NCBI GenBank assembly: GCA_963702995.1
Contig: OY969783.1
Span: 2,728,001-2,792,000 of the forward strand
From: MFD04580-c1 sp963702995
Lineage (GTDB): Bacteria > Planctomycetota > Phycisphaerae > Tepidisphaerales > Tepidisphaeraceae
Reading direction: 5' to 3'
DNA length: 64,000 bases
Program-made: the position numbers and the translations under genes
The notes under the pieces: generated by a model
Seen by the model: the letters and a program-made list of their open reading frames with translations, nothing else
The model's database searches: none
What the model was told of the DNA's origin: nothing
Shown: positions 54,033-63,907 of the stretch, one piece after another
Layout: each line of letters starts with the position of its first letter
Position numbering within the stretch: the stretch's first letter is position 1

Positions 54033-56770
54033 TTACGAGCAACGGATCAGGCTCGCGGTCTTCGACCATCCGTAGCCGCCGGCCGCCATCTCGGCCAAAC
54101 ATCGTTTGAGCGCCCGCCGCAATTCGGCATCGGGGACGAACGCCGCGAGGGGCGCGTAGTTCACCAGGGCCCCGTCGTCCACACACCGTTCCCAGCCGAC
54201 GGGAGCCTCCGCACCGAGCTTTTTCAACACGGAGCGCACCACGCGGCCGGTCGCTCGATCGTGCCGGAGGAGCCACCCCGCATCGCCGGACGAGAGCGCC
54301 CAATAGATCGGCCGCCGCCGATAGAGGCGCTGGTGCCATGTGAAAAAGTCCTTCGCTAGAAACCTGCTCAGCCCCCCGATTGCCCGCTCGACGCCTTCCA
54401 CCGCGCCGGGGCCGGCCGCCGCGTCGATCCGTTCCCGCAGGCGTCGAAGCAGCGCGGGTGCGGCCGGCCAGAGCCTGATGGGCTCGAGGCGGGGGTCGCG
54501 CCGCGCCGCGCCAGCGGCCGACCTCAAGCCCGATCGCATAAGATGCCCATCGCCGGGCGCGCTCGGCCTCTTCCACATCAATCAAAGCGGGCGCCGCGGC
54601 GCGGGGCGGCGCCGGCGCGACGCGGTAGAGGGCGCTGATTTCAACGTCAAGGTCGGCGCTCCAGCCGGGCAAGGCGATCGCGTCGGCTCGCGACCCAGTC
54701 GCGGGCATCCGCCCACCGAAGCGGGCCTGAGAACTCCGGGGTTGTTTCGTCGCGCGCGTCCAGCTCGCGCTGAACCTGGATCGCCTCGGCGACCCCGTCG
54801 CACAGCGCGTCGGAGAACGACTCGGGGACGGGAAGCTCGGCCACGTCGCCGACCTGGAAGTTCACGGTGGGGTTGATCGCCCGAAGCAGGCGCTCGGCCG
54901 CCGATGAGTTCAGGGCCGCCAGAAGGCCCAGCGCCGCGCGGCGATCGGCGGGGAACAGGGCCGATCCGGCCACATCGAAAATCGCTCCGGCATCGAGCCG
55001 GCGCCGAGAAGCGGCCGCTCGTGAGGTACGAGTACGTGAGCCCCTCCCGACCGTAATACGCCGCATTCTTGGCGACCCATTCCCAGGCGCCCTTGAGATA
55101 GGGGTAGCGCCGGACGATCTCCGCCTTGATCTCGCGCCCGTCCGCTTCCCAGTTGACGCGATGGCGCGGCGATTCATGCCAGCGCCGAAATCGGCCCCCT
55201 TTGACGTACGGGCGCCAGCGGCCTTCCGTCGCGACCGCCACCGGTTCGACGCCGAGGGCTGTGACCTCCCACCAGTATCGGACAAACCGGGCGTTGTCAG
55301 TCGTCGCCAGCCCCTGCCGCGGGGGCGCGATCGCCTTCAACCGTGGGAGGCGATGGAAGGCGTCTCGATCGGCTTCCGCGAGCCAATAGGCCCAGGCCAA
55401 GCGCGGGATGGCGGCGAAGGAGGCCTGTCGCACCCGGAAGCGGCCGGTCGACGTTTCGGACTTGGCGGCCGCGAGCATCTCCTCCAACCGCTGCCGCTTG
55501 GCGGCCGGGCCCTGTTCGTCAACGAGCCGGAAAATGTCGATCTGCTGGTCGACGCATCCGTCAGGGCTTTGGCCGCGCTGGGCAGTGAAGGCGACGGTCT
55601 GGAGCGTTCCTGGGTTCCCGACGCCGAAGAGGCCGGGGCCGAAATGGGCAATCGACTCGACAGCGGTCGCCTCGGCCAGACGTTGGCGAAGCGCCTCGAA
55701 CGAGCTCGTGAACATGAACGTCTGCATCGACAAGAGGCCCATGCGGCCGCCGTCGCTCAAGAGATCGATACACCGGTCGATGAAACAGCCGCACCCGTCG
55801 GCGCGGCCGCGCGGGAAAAGCTGTTTCAGCTCCCGCACCCTGTCTTTGGGAAGGTTCCGGGCGGCGAGGTAGGGCGGGTTCGTGACGATCACGTCGAAGC
55901 GGCTTGGCCACACGCCGTGCCGCGGAAGCAAGTTGGACCGCAGCGCATCGGCGGCGATGAGGTTGCACGCGGATGCCGCGGCGCCGATGCCGAGATGAGC
56001 TCCGAGCGCCAACCGCGCCAGGCGAAGGACGAACGGATCGATATCAGCCCCAAACAGGTTCCGGGAAAGGATCGAACGCGCGGCGGCCGCGTCGTTCGGG
56101 GCCGAAGGCTCGGCGGGCCACCCACGGCGGCCGGCCTTCTCCTGCTCTTCGCGGTACATCAGCCTGAACAGTTCGGCCGCCGCGATCCCCATGTTCATCG
56201 TCCCGCAGGCGGGGTCGAGGAACGTCAGGTCAGCTACCCGGCGACTGGGCGTCGGGCTGGAAGCGGGTTCAATGGGCCCGCCGCGCGCGCCAGCCAACGC
56301 ATTCGCGGCCTAAGGGAAGTGTCAGGGTGAAGGTCGAGCCAGGCGCGGCCGAGCGTATTCTGCACGAGCCACTCGGCCACCCAAAGCGGAGTGAAGAGCT
56401 GCGTGACGGCGGGGATCTCGGCGGCCGTGAACTTGCGTCCACTGCGAGCGGTCTCCCGATAGGCCGACGCAAGCGCCGGGGCGTTCATCGCCTGAAGCGC
56501 CTGCGACAGGGCATCGGGCTCGTTGAGAAGGCCCGCCAGGCCGGTCGATGTCGCACGCCGAACCAGGCGATCGACCGCGCTATCGCGGCCGCGGATGGGG
56601 AGGCCGCGAAGCTCCCACATCTGTCGCGCGAGTGCGATCAGCACCCGCCGCCGGCTTCGCTCGCCCGATCGACCGGCGGGCTCGGTTTCGCCGGTGTCGC
56701 GACCGGTCGTCGCCGCCGCCTCGCGCGTCAGGCGATCGAAGATCGGATAAAGCCGCTTGGTGCCCTCCAC
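54033..56770 (-). CDS. PglX-like adenine-specific DNA methyltransferase, orphan (four frameshifts)
   Basis: N terminus from a GTG at 56770 includes AVTQLFTPLWVAEWLVQNTL GRAWL, closely resembling BREX PglX. Then the methyltransferase: LTFLDPACGTMNMGIAAAEL F (SAM), FDVIVTNPPYLAARNLPKDR V (NPPY), GCFIDRCIDLLSDGGRMGLL SMQTFMFTSSFEALRQRL. Later parts: YYGREGLTYSYLTSGRFSAR LDAGAIFDVAGSALF, NFQVGDVAELPVPESF, and FFTWHQRLYRRRPIYWALSS G near the end. One base is missing at ~56290, and one is extra at ~55010, ~54680 and ~54530; repaired length 911. No other BREX genes adjoin, so it may be a solitary modification or type IIG-like enzyme. Confidence 0.75.
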
Positions 56771-56896
56771 GGCGAGCGTCTATACCAGACGCATCGGGCG
56801 TTGTCGCGCCCGCTCGGAATGGGCCGGGGGGAGAAATACCTTCTGACCCCTTTTTTCGCCGCGGCCGGCTTAGATCCTTCGAAGCGTTCATTCTCC

Positions 56897-59761
56897 TTAG
56901 GCCTTGCCCCGCAACATGTTCCGGAGCACCGTGTGAAGGATGCCGCCGTTACGGTAATACTCGATCTCGACGGGGGTATCGATGCGGCAGACCGCCCTGA
57001 ACTCCACCAGCGCGCTGGTGGGGCTGGTCTTGCGGATGGTCACTTCTTGCAGCGGCGTCAGGTCATCGCCAATCACGATGTCGAACTGCCCCAGCCCCGT
57101 GAGGCCGAGTGACGAGCGATTCTGCCCCTTCAAGTACTGCAACGGCAGGATCCCCATCCCAACCAGGTTGCTCCGGTGGATCCGCTCAAAACTCTCGGCA
57201 AGGACCGCCCGGACACCGAGCAGGTAGGTCCCCTTCGCCGCCCAGTCGCGGCTGGAGCCCATGCCATAGTCCTTGCCCGCCAGGACCATCAGCGGCGTCC
57301 CTTCGGCCTTGTAGCGCAGGCTCGCATCGTAGATCGGGATGACTTCGCCGTCGGTCGCGCCCGGGGCGAGATACTTCGTCACGCCCCCTTCCGTGCCGGG
57401 CGCCAGGAGGTTGCGGAGCCGGATATTGGCGAACGTGCCACGGGTCATGACCCGGTCATTGCCGCGACGGGCGCCGTAGCTGTTGAAATCAAGCGGCTGA
57501 ACACCGTTCTCGATGAGGTACGATCCCGCCGGCGAGCTCTTCTTGATGCTGCCGGCCGGGGAGATGTGATCCGTCGTCACGCTGTCACCCACCATCACCA
57601 GCACGCGCGCCCCGCGGATCGCCTCGATTGGCTTGGCCTCGGGCGTGAGGTCGGTGAAGAACGGCGGCTCCTGGATGTATGTGCTCTTATCGTCCCAGGC
57701 GAACAGCTCGCCCCCTTTCACCGGGATCGCGTTCCACGTCTCGTTGCCGTTGGCGACGTCGCCGTACTCCTTGTGGAACAGGTCCGGGCCGATGCACGCG
57801 GCGATGGTGTCGTTCACTTCCTGCTGCGTGGGCCAGATATCGCGCAGGTAGACCGACTCGCCGGCGTCATTTTTCGCCAGCGGCTCGTCCATGATGTTCG
57901 CGTCCACCGTCCCCGCCAGGGCGAACGCGACGACCAGCGGCGGGCTAGCCAGGTAGTTCGCCTTGACGTGCGGGTTGATGCGCCCTTCGAAGTTCCGGTT
58001 GCCGCTGAGGACGGCCGCCACAACCAGGTCTTTGTCTTCGACCGCCTTGGCGATCGCCTCGGGCAGTGGCCCGCTGTTGCCAATGCAGGTCATGCAGCCG
58101 TACCCGGTGGTCTGGAAACCGAGCTGGTCCAGGTAAGTCTGGAGCCCCGCTCTCTCAAAGTAATCGGTGACGACGCGACTGCCGGGCGAGAGGCTGGTCT
58201 TGACGTACGGCTTGACCCTGAGCCCCTTCTCGACGGCCTTCTTGGCCAGAAGCCCGGCCGCGATCATCACCGACGGGTTGCTCGTATTGGTGCAGCTCGT
58301 GATGGCGGCGATGGTGACATCGCCGTGCGTCAGCTTGTGCCACTGGTCATCCATGGCGACGTATGCGGCGTCGCGCTTGTGGCTCCCCTTGAGGTGTTCG
58401 ATCGTCGCGGCTTCCTTTTCATCCTCATCCCGCTGCCGCTCGACGTCTTTGTCGTCGGCGACGACGCCGGTCGTCGATTCGGCCGCTCCGCGAAGGGGGT
58501 TGACCGGCGCCTCGGCCGACCACCGGTCCAGCCTCGGCGTCGCGCTCTCGCCGACTTCCTTCTTGAAGACGTCGACCAGGTTCGACCGGAAGCTCTGCTT
58601 CACGCCGCGCAGCTCGACCCGATCCTGCGGGCGGCGCGGCCCGGCGACGCTGGGGACGACCGTCGCCAGGTCCAGCTCCAGCACCTCGGTGAACGAAGGC
58701 TCGACCGATTCGCCGCGCCACAGCCCCTGCTCCTTGCAGTACCGCTCGACCAGGTCCACATGCGATTCATCGCGGCCGGTCAACCGCAGGTAAGCCAGCG
58801 TCTGATCGTCCACGGGGAAGAACCCCATCGTCGCGCCATATTCCGGCGCCATGTTCGCGATGGTGGCGCGATCGGCCACCGACATCCCGGCAAGCCCCGG
58901 GCCGTAAAACTCGACAAACTTCTCAACCACGCCGTGGCTGCGGAGGATCTGGGTGATGACCAGGACCAAGTCGGTCGCCGTCGCCCCTTCGGGCAGGCGG
59001 CCGTGCAGCTTAAACCCGACCACCTGCGGCGTGACCATATAGATCGGCTGGCCGAGCATGCAGGCCTCGGCCTCAATGCCGCCGACGCCCCAACCGACCA
59101 CGCCCAGGCCGTTGATCATCGTGGTGTGGCTGTCGGTCCCAACGAGCGAATCGGGCAGGGCGACGCCGTCGCGGACCATCACGACCTTGGCCAGGTACTC
59201 CAGGTTCACTTGGTGGACGATCCCCTGCATGGGCGGGACGACGCTGAAGTTCTTAAATGCCTTCTGACCCCATTTCAGGAATTCGTAGCGTTCGCGGTTC
59301 CGGTCGAATTCGATCGCGGTGTTCTGGGCGAGGGACTCTGAGGTGCCGAAGTTGTCCACTTGGACCGAGTGGTCGATGACCAGATCGACGGGGACAAGCG
59401 GGTTGATCTTCTGCGGGTCGCCGCCGGCGCGCTTCATCGCGCTGCGCATCGCGGCCAGGTCAACGACGGCGGGCACGCCGGTGAAGTCCTGGAGGATCAC
59501 GCGGGCCGGCTTGAACGGAAGCTCAACCGGGTTCACCTTCTCGCCGCGCCACGCGGCCACATTCTTCACATCCTGCTCGGTCACCTCGAAGTTATCCGCG
59601 TTCCGCAGACAGCTCTCCAGAAGGATCTTGATCGAGAACGGAAGGTTCGCCAGGTTCCCCAGCCCCAGCTCGGAAAGCCGATTCAACCGAAAATAGCTGA
59701 CATCGCCGGCTTTGCTATTGAGCGTTGCTTCAGCGCCAAAGAGATTGAGGTTCTGGGCCAT
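56897..59761 (-). CDS. acnA: aconitate hydratase A
   Basis: 954 residues from ATG 59761 (MAQNLNLFGAEATLNSKAGD; the longer frame is intergenic). Motifs: ILQDFTGVPAVVDLAAMR, PVDLVIDHSVQVD, VVPPMQGIVHQVNLEYL, GTDSHTTMINGLGVVGWGVG GIEAE, ITSCTNTSNPSVM and GYGCMTCIGNSG (4Fe-4S Cys), LSGNRNFEGR, GDSVTTDHISPAG, SRDWAAKGTYLLGVRAVLAE SFERIHRSNL. The linker between the two halves carries ~50 extra charged residues (DDKDVERQRDEDEKEAATIE and around) compared with typical AcnA. Converts citrate to isocitrate, feeding the dehydrogenase at 52604. Confidence 0.95.
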   Translation of the reverse strand: MAQNLNLFGAEATLNSKAGDVSYFRLNRLSELGLGNLANLPFSIKILLESCLRNADNFEVTEQDVKNVAAWRGEKVNPVELPFKPARVILQDFTGVPAVVDLAAMRSAMKRAGGDPQKINPLVPVDLVIDHSVQVDNFGTSESLAQNTAIEFDRNRERYEFLKWGQKAFKNFSVVPPMQGIVHQVNLEYLAKVVMVRDGVALPDSLVGTDSHTTMINGLGVVGWGVGGIEAEACMLGQPIYMVTPQVVGFKLHGRLPEGATATDLVLVITQILRSHGVVEKFVEFYGPGLAGMSVADRATIANMAPEYGATMGFFPVDDQTLAYLRLTGRDESHVDLVERYCKEQGLWRGESVEPSFTEVLELDLATVVPSVAGPRRPQDRVELRGVKQSFRSNLVDVFKKEVGESATPRLDRWSAEAPVNPLRGAAESTTGVVADDKDVERQRDEDEKEAATIEHLKGSHKRDAAYVAMDDQWHKLTHGDVTIAAITSCTNTSNPSVMIAAGLLAKKAVEKGLRVKPYVKTSLSPGSRVVTDYFERAGLQTYLDQLGFQTTGYGCMTCIGNSGPLPEAIAKAVEDKDLVVAAVLSGNRNFEGRINPHVKANYLASPPLVVAFALAGTVDANIMDEPLAKNDAGESVYLRDIWPTQQEVNDTIAACIGPDLFHKEYGDVANGNETWNAIPVKGGELFAWDDKSTYIQEPPFFTDLTPEAKPIEAIRGARVLVMVGDSVTTDHISPAGSIKKSSPAGSYLIENGVQPLDFNSYGARRGNDRVMTRGTFANIRLRNLLAPGTEGGVTKYLAPGATDGEVIPIYDASLRYKAEGTPLMVLAGKDYGMGSSRDWAAKGTYLLGVRAVLAESFERIHRSNLVGMGILPLQYLKGQNRSSLGLTGLGQFDIVIGDDLTPLQEVTIRKTSPTSALVEFRAVCRIDTPVEIEYYRNGGILHTVLRNMLRGKA

Positions 59762-59957
59762 GTTGGTTTCGTCTCGTCGCGGGCTTGCCGCGGCGCGGGG
59801 GTTGAGCATCCGGTCGTGCCGGCGGTTCCGTCGAACTGTGCAAGGTCTTCGAGCCAGCCGAGATGGTATGCGCGGGGGGGGTGGGGTCAAGCCAAACGAC
59901 ATCTCCCCCGACCGTCCCGAGGGCGGCCGCCGACTTGCCGTGGGTCAAAAGGTGAAG

Positions 59958-60002
59958 GCCCTCTCCCCAACCCTTTCCCATGGGTACATGGGCGAGGAAG
60001 GA
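59958..60002. repeat. palindrome, family F
   Basis: GGCCCTCTCCCCAACCC then CCCATGGGTACATGGG, ending CGAGGAAGG. Centre CCATGGGTACATGG. Confidence 0.55.
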
Positions 60003-60045
60003 ACGCGACCGCTCCGCGGCGATCGGATGCGAAGGACCGAACGGA

Positions 60046-60090
60046 GTTGTCCCCTCTCGCATGTACGCATGGGACAGGGACAGGGTGAGA
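60046..60090. repeat. palindrome, family F
   Basis: TTGTCCCCTCTCGCATGTACG then CATGGGACAGGGACAGGGTG. Same GTAC-centred pattern as the copy 90 bases to the left. Confidence 0.55.
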
Positions 60091-60145
60091 CACGGGGTGG
60101 ATAGGGTGAGGGCGCTTGCGGCGGCGAGCCTACCTCGCGGCGAGC

Positions 60146-60454
60146 CTACCGCGCCACCGGGGTGTCGGCGGAGTCGTCTTTCGACGGAAGTTCCACGTGA
60201 ACGGCAACCGGCGCCCCGTCGCTCGGGTCGCGGCTCCATCGGAAACGGTAGGTCCGGCGATAGCATGACATGCAGCGCACCGGCTCCAGGAACAGAAACA
60301 GCAACGGGACATCCCGGCCCCGAATTCGGGAGCGCCGAAGCCGCTCGGAGCAGTTGCTACAGGTCCTTGCCACTGTCGCAAGAGTCTGCTCCCTTGGCGG
60401 GCCGGCCGCAAGCCCCTCACGTAACCTTGCATTCGACCGTCGCAGGATGGGCAA
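60146..60454 (-). CDS. small protein with two Cys pairs
   Basis: Up to 102 residues; start uncertain (TTG at 60454 or a later codon). CSNCSERLRRSRIRGRDVPL LFLFLEPVRCMSCYRRTYRF is like planctomycete proteins with CxxC ... RRSRRR ... hydrophobic stretch ... YRCxxCxxRF, probably a zinc-ribbon next to a membrane-associated segment. Function unknown. Divergent from the FHA gene. Confidence 0.5.
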   Translation of the reverse strand: MPILRRSNARLREGLAAGPPREQTLATVARTCSNCSERLRRSRIRGRDVPLLFLFLEPVRCMSCYRRTYRFRWSRDPSDGAPVAVHVELPSKDDSADTPVAR

Positions 60455-60608
60455 ACCGTCACCTGTCGGTCAAAAGCGGCCGCCCACCACAGCCGGAGGA
60501 AAAATTATTGGTCAGATCGTCCAGCCGCCGATTGAGATCGATGTGGGCCGCCAGTGGCCTTGTCGAAGCGGTGCGCAGGCGTCGAGCACACGGTCCCGGG
60601 ATCCTTCA

Positions 60609-61395
60609 ATGGCCTATATCATCCTCTCTTCCAAAGAAGGCGTGATCGGTCGCCGGCAACTGGCGGACGAGCCTCTGACAATCGGTCGGTCGTCCGAATG
60701 TGGAGATCGCCGTTCGCGATATCCTCCTGTCGCGGAAGCATTGCAAGCTAGCGCCCGCCGGCCGCGGCTGGGTCGTGATCGACCTGAAAAGCAAGAACGG
60801 CACGCGGCTGAACGACGCGCCGGTCGGCCGCCGATCCCTTCGTGACGGTGACGTCCTGCGGCTCGGCAAGACGACCATCCGATTCAAGACGGGCAAGCTC
60901 ACCTCCCTGACACCGCCCCCGGCAAACTCGCGCCGGGCGGTCCTGCTCAAGAATCGCCCGGCCGACCCGGTCGAGGCGATGGCCGCCACCGTGACGGACT
61001 TCGATCCGTCGGAGGGGTTCGCCGAGCCCGAACGGCGCTGCCGATTCCCCGTCCCGCAACCCATGCCGCGCGACCCCGACGCCTACGCCCGCGAAGACGT
61101 CTACTCGATGTTGACGGAAATCGCCTCCAGTTCGTGGGACTCGATCTATGCGACCGCGTCTAGGCCGTTGCGTGAGTTGCCCTCCGCGCCACGCCTCGAA
61201 GCGCTTCTGAACGGCCTGTCGGGGGAATCTCCCGCGATGACCCCCGACGGAAACGTCTCGCGGACAGTTCTCCCGGCATCGGCCGCCGGAAAAGTGGGCG
61301 GCTCGGCCGTCCAGACCGCGCCCGCGCCGCAGGCGGTCAAAGGGCTGGCGGCGCGCAGCAGGTTCGCCGGTTGGGGACGAAGCATCCCGCGGTGA
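60609..61395 (+). CDS. FHA domain protein (one frameshift)
   Basis: FHA phosphothreonine-binding domain at the N terminus: PLTIGRSSECEIAVRDILLS RKHCKL, WVVIDLKSKNGTRLNDAPVG, LRDGDVLRLGKTTIRF. The first frame breaks at ~60700; deleting one G in GAATGT(G)GAGATC gives SSECEIAVRD and 261 residues. The remaining ~150 residues are Pro/Ala-rich without a known domain. At ~61375 another frame opens (VIKRLEFTVGNPIRAQVAVA ... VRRWVAPRGAVILL) and runs to 61604, so a further base may be missing and the real protein may end in the family A repeat. Signalling adaptor for a Ser/Thr kinase, partner unknown. Confidence 0.72.
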
Positions 61396-61600
61396 TCAAG
61401 CGATTGGAATTTACGGTCGGCAATCCGATCCGGGCTCAGGTCGCCGTGGCCCCCGCGGTACGAAAAGAGCGGATCGGGGATCGGCTTCGGCGAGTCATCG
61501 GCCCCCACCGCCGCCGTTGCGCCGCCGCGGCGGCCGCCGCCGGCCGCCAGATTGAATGCGTGCGGCGGTGGGTCGCGCCGCGCGGCGCGGTCATCCTGCT

Positions 61601-61766
61601 CTAGTGGGCTGTTCCATCTGAATCAGCGGGTGCGCTCGCGAATTAAAGTGCCGGTGCCCTCACCGGCGGTCTTGCGGACGACGTCAAACGCTCGGCGGTG
61701 AGGGCACCGGCGGCACATCGGATGGCATCACCGCGCACCCGCAATTGTGTCGGGAACGAACCGCTC
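61601..61766 (+). repeat. palindromic repeat family A, copy 4
   Basis: CTAGTGGGCTGTTCCATCTG at the left end; core AAAGTGCCGGTGCCCTCACC GG and GGTGAGGGCACCGGCGGCAC; right end GCACCCGCAATTG ... CGGGAACGAACC. Best preserved copy; the left CTAG supplies the TAG that ends the frame 61371-61604. Confidence 0.8.
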
Positions 61767-61805
61767 GCCCGCTTGCCCGTCGGTTCAACCAGCGTTGAGC
61801 CGGGA

Positions 61806-62189
61806 TCAACCCAGGACCGGCTCCACGATTGACGACATCGACCCCTTGCACGAAGCCACCCGAGGGTCTTTCCCGTACGCGCCGATCTGCTCCGACTTGA
61901 GCTCCGCCATCTCCTTATGGGTGGTAAAGACGACGGCGCGGCCCTCGTCGTTCACTTCTTTGGCCAGCACCTGCCCCCGCTCGTTCGGATGACCGAACAG
62001 GGCCTTGAGCATCTCGACCACATACGCGACCGAGTGAGCGTCGTCGTCCAGCAGGACGACGTTGTACGGGGGCAGCTTATCGAGCCGATTCGCAGGCCGG
62101 GGGGCCGTCCTCGTGGCCGGGGCGGCCGCAGGAGGTTTCGGTGCGACCGAGGTACCACTGTCGCTATTCGGGTTCGCTGCTTCTGCCAT
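61806..62189 (-). CDS. clpS: ATP-dependent Clp protease adaptor
   Basis: 127 residues from ATG 62189. A Pro/Ala-rich N-terminal arm (~35 residues, expected to reach into ClpA/ClpC) is followed by the N-end-rule binding domain: LPPYNVVLLDDDAHSVAYVV EMLKALFG, VNDEGRAVVFTTHKEMAELK SEQI. The C-terminal GAYGKDPRVASCKGSMSSIV EP extension agrees with adaptor variants I associate with this phylum. Delivers N-degron substrates to the Clp protease. No clpA/clpC adjacent. Confidence 0.88.
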   Translation of the reverse strand: MAEAANPNSDSGTSVAPKPPAAAPATRTAPRPANRLDKLPPYNVVLLDDDAHSVAYVVEMLKALFGHPNERGQVLAKEVNDEGRAVVFTTHKEMAELKSEQIGAYGKDPRVASCKGSMSSIVEPVLG

Positions 62190-62584
62190 GACAACGCCTC
62201 GCCCCAAGTGCTTGTAGGGCTCGCTTTCTCTCCATCACGATCCACAGATCGCACGCGAGCTTTCGACGCGACCATTCTACCGGGAGCGTAGGCCGGCCGC
62301 CCTGAAGTCACCAACCCCAATTCGGTCACGACACGGCGAACGAATCGGCGGAATAAGCCCCCAGATGGAACGCGGCTTGCAGGACCTCTTTTTTCATGGC
62401 TCCCAAGGCTCACCCCGATCAGGCGCAGGCCACCACGCTCGATCGCGTCAGACCTTGGATTTCAGCCGACGCGATCGCCTCGGATCCAAACGCCATCAGG
62501 CCCCGCGGCCGCGCTCTTATTGGACGGCGGCTCCTGGAAGCCTTAAGTCGTTCCAGCAATTCATGTTGGGCCGCGCGCCCGTCG

Positions 62585-63907
62585 ATGAACCCCAACGGCA
62601 GGGCGGCCGATCCCGACGCGATGCAGCCGGGCAGCGGCCCCGCGAAGTCGGCCGACGACGATCGTCGCGTTAACGCTCCGGATCCCGCCACATTCTTCGG
62701 CGGCGCTGCTGACCTGGTTGGCGGAGCGGGCACGGCCGACGCCTCGTGGCTGAGCGTCGAGACGGCGGCGTTACCGTTCACGAACCCGGCTGACGACCTA
62801 TCATCTGATATGACGGCATTCGTCGAATCCTGTGTCGGCACCATCGCCGGGTCGGCCGTCGCCGCCGAGCGACAGGCACGCGGGCGCCCGCGCGCCAAGA
62901 AGCTGCTCTCGCTCCTGGCCAACAAGAAGCGCATCCTCGTCACCACGCATCAGCATCCGGACCCCGACGCACTGGGCAGCGCCGTCGCGATGTCCACGCT
63001 GCTTGCCGAGAAATTGCCCGGCCATCCCGAAGTGTGCATATCCCTCAAGGGACGCGTAGGCGGCGGGATCAATGACGCATTTGTCCGTGCGAGCCATTTC
63101 AAGCTCACGCCGTGGGACGACAACGCCCTCGATCACTACGACGCGATTGTCCTTCTGGACACCCAGCCGCAGTTCAATTTCAGCCCCTTGCCCCCGGGCG
63201 TGACGCCTGTCGCGGTGATCGATCATCACCGCGGCCGCGGCCGCCAGCCTGACGTTCCGTTTTGCGATATACGAACAGAGGTGGGGGCGACGAGCTCCAT
63301 CGTGTTCAGCTACTTCATGGAGCTGGACGTCAATATCCCCTCCGACCTTGCCGCCACCCTGCTCTACGCGATCGAGTCGGACCTCGCCGGGGCGGCCGGT
63401 ACGCCGGGCGAGCTCGATAACGTCGCCCTCTCGACCCTCACCGCTCTGGCCGACACGCGCAAGCTTTATCAGATGCGCTACGTGGATCTGCCGCGGAGCT
63501 ACTACATCGCCTACTTTCAGGCCCTGGCGAACGCGATCTTCCTCGAAAACGGGCTGATGACCCACCTTGGCCCGGTTGACTCACTCGAAAAACCGGCCGT
63601 CATGGCGGATTTCCTCCTCCGGTTCGACCAGGTCCATTGCGTGCTGGTCACCGCCGTCCATGAGACGAAGCTCATCCTCAGCCTGCGGACGAGCAGCACC
63701 CGCCAGTCGGCGGCCGACGTCATGCGGCGCATCCTTCGCAAGATTGGCGAAGGGGGCGGCCACCGCAGCAAGGCGGGCGGCTTCATCAACATCGCCGCAT
63801 TGACCGCTTCTGAAATCGAGAACCTCCGATCGCTTATCTGGCGACGCTATCTGCGAACGCTGGGGATCAGGCCCGGTAAGGGCCAGAAGCTGATCCCTTC
63901 GGTATAA
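62585..63907 (+). CDS. DHH/DHHA1 family phosphoesterase (NrnA-like)
   Basis: 440 residues from ATG 62585; the frame is open to 62396, but the N-terminal ~110 residues are low-complexity either way. Metal motifs: TTHQHPDPDALGSAVAMSTL (H-x-D-x-D), AIVLLDTQPQF, VAVIDHHRGRG (DHH), LLYAIESDLAG. The C-terminal DHHA1 part ends with GGGHRSKAGGFINI, the substrate-binding GGGH(R) loop. Resembles bacterial NrnA-like nanoRNases/pAp or cyclic-dinucleotide phosphodiesterases; the substrate cannot be chosen from sequence. Complete and in frame. Confidence 0.85.
   Translation: MNPNGRAADPDAMQPGSGPAKSADDDRRVNAPDPATFFGGAADLVGGAGTADASWLSVETAALPFTNPADDLSSDMTAFVESCVGTIAGSAVAAERQARGRPRAKKLLSLLANKKRILVTTHQHPDPDALGSAVAMSTLLAEKLPGHPEVCISLKGRVGGGINDAFVRASHFKLTPWDDNALDHYDAIVLLDTQPQFNFSPLPPGVTPVAVIDHHRGRGRQPDVPFCDIRTEVGATSSIVFSYFMELDVNIPSDLAATLLYAIESDLAGAAGTPGELDNVALSTLTALADTRKLYQMRYVDLPRSYYIAYFQALANAIFLENGLMTHLGPVDSLEKPAVMADFLLRFDQVHCVLVTAVHETKLILSLRTSSTRQSAADVMRRILRKIGEGGGHRSKAGGFINIAALTASEIENLRSLIWRRYLRTLGIRPGKGQKLIPSV

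Larger units (their letters stand above)
59762..60145. other. upstream region of acnA with two family F palindromes
   Basis: No gene. Contains CCCTCTCCCC ... CCCATGGGTACATGGG at 59958-60002 and a related copy at 60046-60090. Confidence 0.5.

Noticed and set aside
54033..56770. A full BREX defence system
   Set aside because: Only a PglX-like gene is present; flanking genes are aconitase and isocitrate dehydrogenase.
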